A DNA stretch of 64,000 nucleotides from an uncultured Spirochaetota bacterium (GCA_944389415.1 CALXMF010000001.1:124001-188000), one strand, 5' to 3'; counted from the first letter of the stretch, positions 28,269 to 37,962 are shown. The notes: generated by a model not told the origin, from the letters alone. Program-made: numbers and translations.

Positions 28269-28556
28269 ATGCCTTGGAAATTATTTTTTTTTGTATTATG
28301 CATCGTTCTGCTAACCTGTTTTGTTGGTTTTAATCTTGAAAACAGATGTACGGTTTCGTTTGGTTTTACACAATTTCAAGATATTCCTATATTCATTAGC
28401 CTTGCCATTGCATTTGCCGCAGGAATCATTCTTACCATACCATTCATGCTAACACACAAAAAAACAGATTCATCAAAAACTGCAAAGAAACGCAATAAAG
28501 AGCAAAAAAAATCGGAACTTTTAACAAACGATGATAATACAACGGCCTTATCCTGA
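28269..28556 (+). CDS. Small membrane protein, LapA/DUF1049-like
   Basis: A 95-residue protein with two hydrophobic segments (WKLFFFVLCIVLLTCFVGFN and IFISLAIAFAAGIILTIPFM) separated by a short polar strand, and a lysine-rich cytoplasmic tail. This two-segment pattern with NLENRCTVSFGF is typical of LapA-domain proteins, which in enterobacteria help regulate lipopolysaccharide assembly. Treponemes generally lack classical LPS, so the role here is open. It starts two bases after miaB and is probably co-transcribed. Confidence 0.72.
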   Translation: MPWKLFFFVLCIVLLTCFVGFNLENRCTVSFGFTQFQDIPIFISLAIAFAAGIILTIPFMLTHKKTDSSKTAKKRNKEQKKSELLTNDDNTTALS

Positions 28557-28583
28557 TACTCGCAAACGGCCGATTATATTAAT

Positions 28584-29561
28584 ATGAACATACTTTTCCG
28601 CATTGTCTCAATAATAATCCTGTACACAACAGCACATATAGTTTTTGCTGCTTCTGCAGAAGCTGTCATTACTGATTATCAAAATCAAGTCTCGAGCGAA
28701 AGCATTACATTACAGCAAATGATTTCTGCACTGCATCAAGAAATAGAAAACACAAGTTCAAATGCAGATAAACGGACTTTTTATATTTTTCTTGGCGAAT
28801 TACAGGAACAAATGGGGTTGTATTCTCAAGCAATAACTGCATATACCGCAGCTGCTGCAATAAATGCTACTTCATCTGCAAATATTTCTCACAGCTCTGC
28901 AGAGCAGCTTATTCTTAATGCAATCCGCTGTTCTCTTTCAATCGGCGACTATGAGCAGGCATCGCATTTTCTTAATTCTTCAATAAAGAATTCAACTGAC
29001 CAAACGATAATCGCATATACAAAGCTTTATAATATCTGGAACGCTTTATGCCAAACCGATAATACTCTCCAACTACATGAGCCGGTGGTACTTCTCAAGT
29101 CATATATTACAATGGATTCTATGGAAATTGTTAAACCAGCTATGTTGCTCACATTATATTATGTGACAGGAGAAGAGGAATGGAAAAACACACTGTCCGC
29201 AAGATACCCTAACAGTCCAGAAACTGCTGTTGCACAGGGTAAAATTGCTACACTGCCTGTTCCTTTTTGGTATTTTGTACCAAGGCTTAATACAACAAAA
29301 GTACAAACATCCGTACAACAGCAAACATCTTCAGATAGCGATCAAATAGTGAGACAGCAGCTTGGTTTCTTTCGAAACAAACAGAATGCTCAGGATCTTG
29401 TAACACGACTTCAAGAACAGGGATTTTCAGCACAAATACATGAAGAAAAGCGAGCCAGTGGTACTGTTTACTATGCCGTCACTGTAGAAGAAAATTCAGA
29501 TAGTACAATGGGTATTCTTTTAAAAAACGCTGGCTTTGAATGTTATCCGGTATTCAAATAA
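28584..29561 (+). CDS. Exported SPOR-domain protein
   Basis: A 325-residue protein with an N-terminal signal peptide (ending near IVFAASAEA), an alpha-helical middle with tetratricopeptide-like spacing (IFLGELQEQMGLYSQAITAY), and a C-terminal SPOR domain (QLGFFRNKQNAQDLVTRL...GFSAQIHEE...YYAVTVEE). SPOR domains bind denuded septal peptidoglycan, so the product may act in cell division or envelope remodelling (established for the domain, inferred for this gene). It starts 27 bp after the LapA-like gene, in the same operon. Confidence 0.82.
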   Translation: MNILFRIVSIIILYTTAHIVFAASAEAVITDYQNQVSSESITLQQMISALHQEIENTSSNADKRTFYIFLGELQEQMGLYSQAITAYTAAAAINATSSANISHSSAEQLILNAIRCSLSIGDYEQASHFLNSSIKNSTDQTIIAYTKLYNIWNALCQTDNTLQLHEPVVLLKSYITMDSMEIVKPAMLLTLYYVTGEEEWKNTLSARYPNSPETAVAQGKIATLPVPFWYFVPRLNTTKVQTSVQQQTSSDSDQIVRQQLGFFRNKQNAQDLVTRLQEQGFSAQIHEEKRASGTVYYAVTVEENSDSTMGILLKNAGFECYPVFK

Positions 29562-29573
29562 GGTTGATAGAAT

Positions 29574-30833
29574 ATGCAGAATACCTTTGTATCAGAACGT
29601 ATGGATCCAACACATGAAAAATGGGAAACAGCGATTGAAAGGCGCCATTCTCTGTATCAGCGCAACAATGATATTCGTTCTGAGTTTGAACGTGATTTTA
29701 CCCGAATCCTACATTGCAGTGCATACCGAAGACTTAAGCATAAAACACAAGTTTTTTTTGCCCCCCGAAACGATCATGTATGTACTCGCATGGAGCATGT
29801 TGCGCATGTTGTTTCTGTAAGTACAACTATTGCCAAATATCTTGGACTCAATGAACAGCTTGCAGCAGCAATAGCTCTCGGTCATGATATTGGACATGCA
29901 CCATTTGGGCATCATGGAGAAATATGCCTAAATAATCTTCTTCGCCCAAAAGAAGGAATCAATGCCCCTAAAAAATTCTGGCATGAACGTAATAGCTTGT
30001 TTTTTGTAGACTACATCGAAACTTTGCAAGATCCAGAAGGTTGTGAACAAAACCTTGATTTAACATTTGCAGTACGAGACGGTATTATTTGTCACTGCGG
30101 CGAAATATATGAAACAGGAATTCAACCACGGAGTAACTCCCAAGATTTATACAATATAAAACGGGCAGGAGCTGTCCAGCCATTTACATGGGAAGGATGT
30201 ATTGTTAAAATTGCTGATAAAATCGCCTATCTCGGACGAGACATTGAAGATGCCAGATTATATCACATACTTGATATGGGCGCGTACAGACAACTCAAAG
30301 AAATTGTGGCCGAGACAATTGGATTTCATCCGGAACAGAAAGATGTATCACATGGCGGGCGAGCTATAAATACAACTGTTATTATTAATGATTTGATTGT
30401 TGACTTATGCAAATCAAGCAGTCCTGATACCGGAATATCTTTTTCACCACCATATTTCAAATTGATTCAATCACTTGCCAACTTTAACACAGCTAACATC
30501 TATAACCACTGGCGGCTTCAGGAATTTAAGAAATATGCATCAAATATCATTACGACCATTTACACAACATTAATGAGAGGATTTCCATTCTTAAAAACTA
30601 AAAAAATACCTTTTTACTTGAAACAGTTTCCTCATCTGCTTGAAACATTTGAGGCGTGGCTAATCCGATATTCAAATTATGATGAACATACAAAACAGAT
30701 TCAGCGCTGTAAGATTGAAACAGTATTTGACATTAATGATTTAGAATCCTATCGTAAATGTGTTATTGAATATATATCAGGTATGACAGACCAATACGCT
30801 ATACTGGTCTACGAAGAAATAATAACTTTCTGA
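29574..30833 (+). CDS. dGTPase-like HD-domain triphosphohydrolase
   Basis: A 419-residue HD enzyme of the deoxyguanosine triphosphate triphosphohydrolase group, which splits dNTPs to nucleoside and triphosphate. SAYRRLKHKTQVFF, RMEHVAHV, and the metal site LGHDIGHAPFGHHGE are all visible, and IVKIADKIAYLGRDIEDA has the later aspartate. The length fits the type 2 dGTPase-like proteins rather than the 500-residue E. coli Dgt. Such enzymes balance dNTP pools and can restrict phage. AAGG lies before the ATG. It ends 60 bp before the MATE gene. Confidence 0.92.
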   Translation: MQNTFVSERMDPTHEKWETAIERRHSLYQRNNDIRSEFERDFTRILHCSAYRRLKHKTQVFFAPRNDHVCTRMEHVAHVVSVSTTIAKYLGLNEQLAAAIALGHDIGHAPFGHHGEICLNNLLRPKEGINAPKKFWHERNSLFFVDYIETLQDPEGCEQNLDLTFAVRDGIICHCGEIYETGIQPRSNSQDLYNIKRAGAVQPFTWEGCIVKIADKIAYLGRDIEDARLYHILDMGAYRQLKEIVAETIGFHPEQKDVSHGGRAINTTVIINDLIVDLCKSSSPDTGISFSPPYFKLIQSLANFNTANIYNHWRLQEFKKYASNIITTIYTTLMRGFPFLKTKKIPFYLKQFPHLLETFEAWLIRYSNYDEHTKQIQRCKIETVFDINDLESYRKCVIEYISGMTDQYAILVYEEIITF

Positions 30834-30840
30834 AAACCTC

Positions 30841-30869
30841 TTGATAAAAGTACAGAGAATGATTAATAA
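30841..30869 (+). promoter_or_regulatory. Candidate promoter for the first MATE gene
   Basis: TTGATA (30841-30846), 17-bp spacer, TAATAA (30864-30869), 24 bp before the ATG at 30894. The -10 is weak. Confidence 0.35.
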
Positions 30870-30893
30870 TCTGTGAACTGTTGAGAGGTGTAT

Positions 30894-32258
30894 ATGCCAA
30901 CAATTACTAATAAGAAAACTTCCAATGGCGCCAAAGACATGACAATAGGCGACCCATTCAAGTTAATTTTATTCTATTCTATTCCATTATTACTGGGCAA
31001 TATGTTCCAGCAAATGTACAGTATGGCTGATACTATCATAGTTGGAAAATTACTAGGAACAAATGCCCTCGCCGCAGTTGGAACAACAGGCCCGATGAAT
31101 TTTCTTGTTTTGGGCTTCGTAATGGGTATTACATCGGGATTTGCTGTTATTACAGCACAGCGCTTCGGTGCAAAGGATGAAAACGGTGTACGCCGTTCCG
31201 TTGCCATGAATATCATGCTTTGTATCATTATCGGTTTATTATGCATGGTCGCCTCCCTGAGTACAGCACGTTTTATTTTGAGAATCATAAATACCCCTAT
31301 AGAAATATTTGATGATGCTGCAGAATATATTATCATTATTTATATAGGAATACCGGCTACAATGCTCTACAATGCAACTGCATGTATCCTGCGAGCACTG
31401 GGAGATAGTAAATCACCGTTATATTTCCTCATTATCTCTTCTATATTAAATATTATCCTTGATATTGTCCTAATCTTGTACTTTGATATGGGAGTCGCGG
31501 GGGCCGCATGGGCGACAGTAATTTCACAAGCATTCGCCGGTATTATCTCTCTCATATATATGGCAATACGTTTTCCTATTCTTCGTATACATCGCAGAGA
31601 TTTTACCTGGGATATGTGGTTTGCCTGGCAGCATCTTAAAATTGGTCTTCCCATGGCATTTCAGTTCTCAATTACCGCAATCGGCGTTATTATTCTGCAA
31701 GGGGCACTAAATGTATTCGGACCTGTCAAAATCGCAGCCTACACAGCGGCGCAGAAAGTAGAACAACTCGTTACTGCCGCAGCATCAACATTCGGAGTAA
31801 CTATGGCAAATTATGCAGGACAAAACCTCGGTGCAAAGAATATTAACCGAATAAAAGCAGGAACTTGGCAATGTTCAATTTTATCAGTTTTATTTTCTAT
31901 CTTTGCAATGTTTGTGGTATTTGTATTCCCGGAACAATTAACAAGTTTATTTATTAAGGGCACTCAGCCGGACGTAATCAACGCATCCCGCACATATCTT
32001 CGCATATGCGGAACCTTTTTCCCCGTTCTTTTTCTACTCTTTATTTACCGCAATGTGCTGCAAAGCATTGGACGAGGCTTTATGCCGCTTATGGCAGGTG
32101 TCGCTGAGCTTGCGGCACGAACAATCGCATCATACACACTGCCAGGCATTTTCGGCTACGCAGGTATCTGTATAGCCGGTCCATTAGCATGGATTGCAGC
32201 AACAATTCCGCTTGCGATTGCCTATTTCGTTATTATCAAAGATTTTAAAATAGAATAA
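30894..32258 (+). CDS. MATE-family multidrug/cation efflux transporter
   Basis: About 454 residues with 12 expected membrane helices arranged as two homologous halves. GDPFKLILFYSIPLLLGNMFQQMYSMADTIIVG is split here only in description: the key residues are the N-terminal LLGNMFQQ and DTIIVGKLLG typical of the DinF/NorM superfamily, with the second-half repeat ITAIGVIILQGALNVFG. I choose ATG 30894 over GTG 30888 because GAGAGGTG is at the right distance. It exports drugs or metabolites by sodium or proton exchange (family knowledge); the substrate is unknown. It is convergent with the ACT-domain gene. Confidence 0.9.
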   Translation: MPTITNKKTSNGAKDMTIGDPFKLILFYSIPLLLGNMFQQMYSMADTIIVGKLLGTNALAAVGTTGPMNFLVLGFVMGITSGFAVITAQRFGAKDENGVRRSVAMNIMLCIIIGLLCMVASLSTARFILRIINTPIEIFDDAAEYIIIIYIGIPATMLYNATACILRALGDSKSPLYFLIISSILNIILDIVLILYFDMGVAGAAWATVISQAFAGIISLIYMAIRFPILRIHRRDFTWDMWFAWQHLKIGLPMAFQFSITAIGVIILQGALNVFGPVKIAAYTAAQKVEQLVTAAASTFGVTMANYAGQNLGAKNINRIKAGTWQCSILSVLFSIFAMFVVFVFPEQLTSLFIKGTQPDVINASRTYLRICGTFFPVLFLLFIYRNVLQSIGRGFMPLMAGVAELAARTIASYTLPGIFGYAGICIAGPLAWIAATIPLAIAYFVIIKDFKIE

Positions 32259-32271
32259 CAATGTAATCAGA

Positions 32272-32571
32272 TTAGATACGATGCATTGCTGAAAATACGC
32301 GCTCGTGCATGATATTAATATCAACCCCCATTTCATCTCCGAGCGCATTCATCTGCCTACGTAAATCATCTATGATAATATCAGAAGCAGCCAAATCCAC
32401 CATCATCATCATAACAAAATTGCCAGATAAAATAGTTTGACTGATATCAGCGATATTTATTCCATGTTCCGCAAGAAAAGCACTTGTCTTTGCAATTATT
32501 CCAACTCTATCAGAACCAACCACGGTAATAATTGCACTCATTGGATTATTAGTTGTTACAGATTCATTCAT
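32272..32571 (-). CDS. ACT-domain protein, UPF0237 type
   Basis: A 99-residue cytoplasmic protein that is essentially one ACT domain (IITVVGSDRVGIIAKTSAFLAEHGINIADIS), a small ligand-binding fold often sensing amino acids. The family UPF0237 has this size and a conserved GxDxxGI start; no partner enzyme is fused. An internal ATG at 32541 would give an 89-residue version beginning MSAIITVVG, closer to the usual family length, and neither start has a clear ribosome site. It is 51 bp downstream of aat and may belong to that operon. Confidence 0.85.
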   Translation of the reverse strand: MNESVTTNNPMSAIITVVGSDRVGIIAKTSAFLAEHGINIADISQTILSGNFVMMMMVDLAASDIIIDDLRRQMNALGDEMGVDINIMHERVFSAMHRI

Positions 32572-32622
32572 AAAAATATCATAACTTATTTTCTATTCTC
32601 AGTGCAACAGGCAATAGAATAT

Positions 32623-33339
32623 TCAATAAAAGATACTGTCTTCTGATAAATAATTTTGATGTTTTTCCGCAAACACAGTATTCAGATTCCTTGAAAGAGG
32701 AGTATACAAAAGAGATTTCTCAAGGCGCAAAAACGCATTTCGCGATATATTGCGGGCACCAAACCGGGCAAGATTTGCTGTATATACCTGCGAATCAATC
32801 AATTTTCCGCCGCACTCAGTAAAAGCCTGTACGAATAACACAAACGCAGATTTTGCTGTTTCACTCATCAGAGAAAACATTGATTCGCCATAAAATATGC
32901 ATCCTATCAAAACTCCATAGAAACCACCAACAAGCACTCCTTCATGCCATACTTCAATTGAATGGGCAAGCCCTGCTCTATGCAATTCCCCATATACTTT
33001 CCTCATACGAGGACCTATCCAAGTTCCTTTTTGCCCTGGACGAGCAACTGACGCACAATGCGATACAACTTCATCAAACACCACATCCATCGTATACGTA
33101 TATCGATTATGCACAAGAAATCGTTTCAAACGTTTTGGGATATGCAAATCTTCCGGAAAAAGCACAAACCGGGGATCGGGAGACCACCAGACAACAGCCT
33201 CCCCCATATCCTCTCTATACCAGGGAAAAATCCCCTGTAGATATGCTGAAACAAGCAAATCAATCGATAAATCATCCGTTGCACATACCATACCTGATAT
33301 GGATTCTTCGGGATCAGGAAATTGATACATACTAAACAT
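32623..33339 (-). CDS. aat: Leucyl/phenylalanyl-tRNA-protein transferase
   Basis: A 238-residue enzyme that attaches Leu or Phe from aminoacyl-tRNA to proteins with N-terminal Lys or Arg, making them targets for ClpS-ClpAP. LVSAYLQGIFPWY, WWSPDPRFVLFP and the C-terminal LIDSQVYTANLARFGARNISR are diagnostic. Directly downstream of clpA with a four-base gap, and downstream of clpS, it completes an N-degron operon. The start at 33339 lacks a strong ribosome site and may rely on coupling with clpA. Confidence 0.95.
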   Translation of the reverse strand: MFSMYQFPDPEESISGMVCATDDLSIDLLVSAYLQGIFPWYREDMGEAVVWWSPDPRFVLFPEDLHIPKRLKRFLVHNRYTYTMDVVFDEVVSHCASVARPGQKGTWIGPRMRKVYGELHRAGLAHSIEVWHEGVLVGGFYGVLIGCIFYGESMFSLMSETAKSAFVLFVQAFTECGGKLIDSQVYTANLARFGARNISRNAFLRLEKSLLYTPLSRNLNTVFAEKHQNYLSEDSIFY

Positions 33340-33343
33340 ATAT

Positions 33344-35737
33344 TCATATAGCTTTGCCGTTTATTGGCGAATATGTAAACACAATTTCATCATTTCCACG
33401 GTAATCACAATACACTGTTCCGCCACTGGAAAGAACTCCAAATAACACAACATCAATTAATTGAGATGCAATCTTATCTTCTATCAGCCGTGCAATATGG
33501 CGCGCACCATATTCTTTAGAACAGCCTTCTGCAGCAAAATACGAAATACAATCTTCTGAAGCGACTACAGAAACTTTCCTGTCCGCAAGATATGCGGAAA
33601 GTCTTTTAAATTCTTTTTGAACAACAAGACGGGCAGCTTCATCATTAAGAGTATTAAAAGGAATAATAGCATCCAGCCGATTTCTGAATTCAGGAGAAAA
33701 AATATTACGAACAGCATCACTCATTGCGCTCTTTCCTTTTTCACATCCGCCAAAGCCAATAATCTGGCGTCCCATATCACGAGCGCCGGCATTACTCGTC
33801 ATAATCACAATAACATTACGAAAATCAGCCTTACGCCCCTGATTATCTGTCAAAGCTGCATAATCCATTACCTGCAGTAAAATATTAAAAATATCGCCAT
33901 GAGCTTTTTCTATTTCATCAAGTAATAATACACAATACGGCTCTTTTCTTACTGCATCAGTCAGCAATCCGCCTTCCTCAAAACCAACGTATCCAGGGGG
34001 CGAACCGATAAGCCTGCTAACCGAATGTTTTTCCTGATACTCGCTCATATCAAATCGGACAAGAGGCATCCCTAAAGAAGACGCTACTGTTTTTGCAAGT
34101 TCTGTTTTTCCAACCCCTGTCGGTCCTGTAAATAATAATACCGCAGCCGGTTTTTCCGGAGCATGAAGACCAACCCGGGAGCGTTTAACAGCGTTAACAA
34201 CAGAAACTACCGCCTCATCCTGCCCAAATACAGATTCTTTAATTACAGACTCCAGCGTACGAAGACGTTCTTTTTCATCTGTCCTCATAGTCTTTTCCGG
34301 AATATGTGCCATATGAGCAACAATACGAGTTACAAGAGCCGCTGACACCTGCATCGCAGCACAACTTATACTCCCGTTTTTTTTACGCCCACGCGCAATT
34401 CTGATAGACGCGCCCGCTTCATCAATAACATCAATCGCCTTATCAGGCAAACGGCGCTCCGGCAGATACTGGATAGAAAGAGAAACGGCCGCTTTTAAAG
34501 CAGAATCAGTATATTTTACATGATGGTAGTCTTCATATGTCTTTTTAATCCCGCGCAAGATTTTCAAAGTATCATCTTCAGAAGGTTCTCTAATATCTAT
34601 TTTTTGAAATCTCCGGGCAAGCGCACGGTCTTTACTAAACAGTTTAGTATATTCTTCATATGTAGTAGAACCAATACAGCGCACAGTACCAGACGATAAC
34701 AGGGGTTTGAGTAAATTAGATGCGTCCAGACTACTGCCAGAAACAGAACCTGCACCAACAATGGTATGGATTTCATCAATAAAAAGAATCGCTTTTTCCT
34801 CTTCAATCAATTCCTTAATTACACGTTTAAGCCGCTCCTCAAAATCACCACGGAATCTTGTTCCAGCAACGAGAGCACCCATATCAAGACTATATATTGA
34901 AAAACCTTCAAGGACACTCGGCACTTTCCCTTCAACGATACGCGCAGCAAGACCTTCCGTTATTGCCGTTTTTCCAACCCCTGGGTCCCCAACATGAATT
35001 GGATTATTCTTTAATCGCCGGCATAAGATGCGAATTGTTTCTTCTATTTCTTTCTCTCTCCCTATAAGTACTTCTGTACTGCCGCATCGCGCTTTTTTTG
35101 TCAAATTGACAGCAAATTGTTCAAGAGCACTTTTTTTTCTTAAACTACTCGATCGACTGTCATCAGTATCTGATTCAGCATTTTCTGCAATTTCTTCATC
35201 TAATGGTTCATCCGCATATCTGTGCTCATCCCCTTGTACATGCACATCAAAATTTTCTTCTGTTGACATACTTTTTAAAAAAACTGATACATCTTCCTGC
35301 TCAAGTGAATTAAAATGGTATCGTATATAACTGATCACCTCTATCAGCCGCAGGCGATTAACTCCGCCGCGCTGCAAATAATATGCACAATAATTTTTCT
35401 GCTCATCCAGCATACTCACAATAACATCAGTAATATCAACTTCTTTTTTGTCTGCTGACGCACAATGATATACAGCACGTTTCATTACAGACTGAAAACC
35501 AATTGTTTTAAGAGGCTGTCCGTCTTTAAAAACAGGAATATACTTTAACAAATATTCTTCAATATTATTTTTAATACTTTCGACATCAGCTCCACAAACA
35601 ACTAAAATATCTTTAACAGAAGAATATTTTAGCGCTGCATATAACAGATGTTCAGGAGTCAAAAATTCATGCAGAGCTTCCTTCGCCTGCAAAAAAGCAT
35701 CATTTAAAATTTTTTCAAGCAAAGAACTTACTTTCAT
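33344..35737 (-). CDS. clpA: ClpA, ATP-dependent Clp protease unfoldase
   Basis: A 797-residue AAA+ unfoldase that feeds proteins to ClpP. It has the N-domain (LLEKILNDAFLQAKEALHEF, TPEHLLYAALK), a first AAA module with GDPGVGKTAIT and ILFIDEIHTIVGAG, and a second with FTGPTGVGKTELA and VLLLDEIEKAHGD. There is no long middle coiled coil, which separates ClpA from ClpB and ClpC. The ClpP-contact loop appears as IIGFGG. The start overlaps the clpS stop by four bases. clpP itself is not in this window. Confidence 0.95.
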   Translation of the reverse strand: MKVSSLLEKILNDAFLQAKEALHEFLTPEHLLYAALKYSSVKDILVVCGADVESIKNNIEEYLLKYIPVFKDGQPLKTIGFQSVMKRAVYHCASADKKEVDITDVIVSMLDEQKNYCAYYLQRGGVNRLRLIEVISYIRYHFNSLEQEDVSVFLKSMSTEENFDVHVQGDEHRYADEPLDEEIAENAESDTDDSRSSSLRKKSALEQFAVNLTKKARCGSTEVLIGREKEIEETIRILCRRLKNNPIHVGDPGVGKTAITEGLAARIVEGKVPSVLEGFSIYSLDMGALVAGTRFRGDFEERLKRVIKELIEEEKAILFIDEIHTIVGAGSVSGSSLDASNLLKPLLSSGTVRCIGSTTYEEYTKLFSKDRALARRFQKIDIREPSEDDTLKILRGIKKTYEDYHHVKYTDSALKAAVSLSIQYLPERRLPDKAIDVIDEAGASIRIARGRKKNGSISCAAMQVSAALVTRIVAHMAHIPEKTMRTDEKERLRTLESVIKESVFGQDEAVVSVVNAVKRSRVGLHAPEKPAAVLLFTGPTGVGKTELAKTVASSLGMPLVRFDMSEYQEKHSVSRLIGSPPGYVGFEEGGLLTDAVRKEPYCVLLLDEIEKAHGDIFNILLQVMDYAALTDNQGRKADFRNVIVIMTSNAGARDMGRQIIGFGGCEKGKSAMSDAVRNIFSPEFRNRLDAIIPFNTLNDEAARLVVQKEFKRLSAYLADRKVSVVASEDCISYFAAEGCSKEYGARHIARLIEDKIASQLIDVVLFGVLSSGGTVYCDYRGNDEIVFTYSPINGKAI

Positions 35738-36045
35738 ACTTCTTCAACCTCACACCTGAGCGGGAAACCTTGTTTTTTTGCAGACTGGATCGTTAAAGCG
35801 GCTCTTGTCGCGGCGATATCATAGGGATATACACCTATAACAGCACTTCCCTTACAATGTACAGTTTGTGTTAACTCTACAGCTTCATATTCTGATTTAT
35901 GAAAAACACCTATCAAAATCTGAATAACAAATTCCATTGTAGTATAATCATCGTTGAATAAAATAACTTTATAATCCTTAGGACAATCAATCTCATTAAG
36001 AACTTCTGACAAAGAATCATAATAAGAATCAACTTCAAAATCCAT
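35734..36045 (-). CDS. clpS: ClpS adaptor
   Basis: A 103-residue adaptor that recognises proteins with N-terminal Leu, Phe, Tyr or Trp and delivers them to ClpA. YKVILFNDDYTTMEFVIQIL is the family hallmark, including the DD pair that binds the alpha-amino group; the histidine in VGVFHKSE... reads GVFHKSEYEA, and TVHCKGSAVIGVY completes the pocket. It begins the operon clpS-clpA-aat, with coupled translation into clpA. The N-terminal tail is short and acidic. Confidence 0.95.
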   Translation of the reverse strand: MDFEVDSYYDSLSEVLNEIDCPKDYKVILFNDDYTTMEFVIQILIGVFHKSEYEAVELTQTVHCKGSAVIGVYPYDIAATRAALTIQSAKKQGFPLRCEVEEV

Positions 36046-36169
36046 ATCTCACCTTCATGAAGTATAACGCGATAAAAACAGCGATTACAACCTATCTCAA
36101 AATATATATGTAGAACAACATCTATTACTATATATTATATACAATTATTCAGACTAAAAACAAGTTAAT

Positions 36170-36211
36170 AGTGACAAAGTCACTGTTTCATATCTTCTGC
36201 TGTTGTATAAT
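36170..36211 (+). promoter_or_regulatory. Promoter with palindromic operator for the CoA-disulfide reductase gene
   Basis: A perfect -10 TATAAT (36206-36211) lies 65 bp before the gene; the -35 (TGTTTC, 36184-36189, spacer 16) is weak, which suits an activated promoter. A perfect 6-bp-arm palindrome AGTGAC-AAA-GTCACT (36170-36184) abuts the -35. Confidence 0.5.
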
Positions 36212-36275
36212 AATCTAACTATTGGGATTTTCCAAACAACGGATCAGGATATACGCTGATTTAATAGGAGGTTAT

Positions 36276-37892
36276 ATGAAAATTATCATTATTGGCGGCG
36301 TCGCTGGAGGAGCAACAGCAGCAGCAAGACTACGCCGGCTGGATGAACAGGCTCAGATTATTATCTTTGAACGCGGTGAATATATTTCATTCGCAAACTG
36401 CGGATTACCATATTATATCGGCGGAACAATCACAGATAAAGCAGAGCTGACTGTACAGACCCCTGAAAGCTTTAAAAAACGGCTGAACATAAATGTCCGT
36501 ATAAAAGAGGAAGTCACTGCAATTAATCGCAGTACTAAAACAGTCACAGTAAAACGGGCTGACGGCAGTGTATATGAAGAGAGTTATGAGAAGCTACTGT
36601 TATCTCCTGGAGCTGCTCCTATTGTACCGCCTATAAAAGGGGCAGACGCTGACAATGTGTTCACTCTGCGCAACATCCCGGATACTTATAAAATTGTCGA
36701 TTATATACACAAGCATAACCCCAAAACAGCAGCAATAATAGGAGGCGGTTTTATAGGACTTGAAATGGCTGAAAATCTCAGCCAGCGAGGCCTCGCTGTT
36801 ACTGTACTTGAAGCCGCGCCCCAAATAGCGGCTGTTATGGATGAAGATACCGTTTGTGACTTACAGAACTATCTGCGTTCAAAGGGGATCACAATCAAAA
36901 CTGGCGTAACGATAAACAATATTTCAGAAATAAACTGTGCTATGATTATTATATCAGTTGGTGTCAAACCAGAAACAGAATTAGCAAAAAAATGCGGCCT
37001 AAAAACAGGTCTGCGGGATACAATTCTTGTTGATGATCATATGTGTACAAGTGATTCCGATATTTATGCCGTCGGAGATGCAATTCAAATAAAAAATTTT
37101 GTAGCAGGAACTGATGGCTATATACCCCTTGCAGGACCTGCCAATAAACAAGCCCGTATCGCTGCAGATAATATTTGCGGAGCAAACAGCATTTACCGGG
37201 GAACACAGGGAACTTCAATTCTAAAAGTTTTTGATATGACTGCCGCAGCAACTGGGCTTAATGAGCGCAGTGCAAAAGCAGCAGGTATCCCATATGATAA
37301 GATATTCCTGTGGAGCGGCTCACATGCATCTTATTATCCCGGAGCGGAATCAATGAATCTTAAAGTGTTATTTAACACTGAAACAGGAAAAATCATCGGA
37401 GCTCAAATAGTTGGTTTCCATGGTGTAGATAAACGCATAGATGTTCTGGCAACCGCAATCAGAGCAGGAATGGATTATAGAGACTTGTGCGACCTAGAAC
37501 TTGCGTATGCACCTCCTTTTTCATCCGCAAAAGATCCTGTTAATATGGCAGGATTTGTTATTGATAATATTATCAACCGGAAAGTACAGCAAATACACTG
37601 GCATGATGTTGATGGGCTTACAGGAACACCAGATATTCAACGCATAGATGTACGGCCGCACACAGTATATGCTCAAGGAACAATCCCCAATGCAAAAAAT
37701 ATCCCGCTAACAGAATTACGAGATCGCCTGACAGAGCTTGACAAAACAAAAACAGTATATGTCAGCTGTCAGACGGGACTCAATAGTTATATTGCATGCA
37801 GGATTCTGATGCAGAACGGATTTAACGCAGTAAATCTGGCCGGCGGATACAGACTCTATCATGCTGTCATGCAGTCCCGTTTAGAACATTAA
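36276..37892 (+). CDS. CoA-disulfide reductase with C-terminal rhodanese domain
   Basis: A 538-residue flavoprotein from ATG 36276, which has AGGAGG before it (an upstream frame adds 18 residues without support). The FAD loop is IIIGGVAGGATAAARLRR; C42 in FANCGLPYYIGG is the single active cysteine typical of CoA-disulfide reductases; the NAD loop is AAIIGGGFIGLEMAENL. Residues from about 450 form a rhodanese module with a cysteine in YVSCQTGLNSY. Rhodanese-fused members reduce CoA disulfide, persulfide or polysulfide and help with oxygen and sulfur stress (family knowledge). The exact substrate is not readable. A palindrome at its promoter hints at redox control. Confidence 0.88.
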   Translation: MKIIIIGGVAGGATAAARLRRLDEQAQIIIFERGEYISFANCGLPYYIGGTITDKAELTVQTPESFKKRLNINVRIKEEVTAINRSTKTVTVKRADGSVYEESYEKLLLSPGAAPIVPPIKGADADNVFTLRNIPDTYKIVDYIHKHNPKTAAIIGGGFIGLEMAENLSQRGLAVTVLEAAPQIAAVMDEDTVCDLQNYLRSKGITIKTGVTINNISEINCAMIIISVGVKPETELAKKCGLKTGLRDTILVDDHMCTSDSDIYAVGDAIQIKNFVAGTDGYIPLAGPANKQARIAADNICGANSIYRGTQGTSILKVFDMTAAATGLNERSAKAAGIPYDKIFLWSGSHASYYPGAESMNLKVLFNTETGKIIGAQIVGFHGVDKRIDVLATAIRAGMDYRDLCDLELAYAPPFSSAKDPVNMAGFVIDNIINRKVQQIHWHDVDGLTGTPDIQRIDVRPHTVYAQGTIPNAKNIPLTELRDRLTELDKTKTVYVSCQTGLNSYIACRILMQNGFNAVNLAGGYRLYHAVMQSRLEH

Positions 37893-37905
37893 TACCCAAT
37901 ATCAT

Positions 37906-37940
37906 AAAAAAAGCAGGCCTATAGGCCTGCTTTTTTTATT
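37906..37940. terminator. Bidirectional terminator between the CoA-disulfide reductase gene and rpsG
   Basis: Long perfect inverted repeat with core AGCAGGCCT / AGGCCTGCT flanked by A7 on the left and T7 on the right, serving both convergent genes. Confidence 0.92.
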
Positions 37941-37962
37941 CAAGCAACTTTGAAAATATGTA

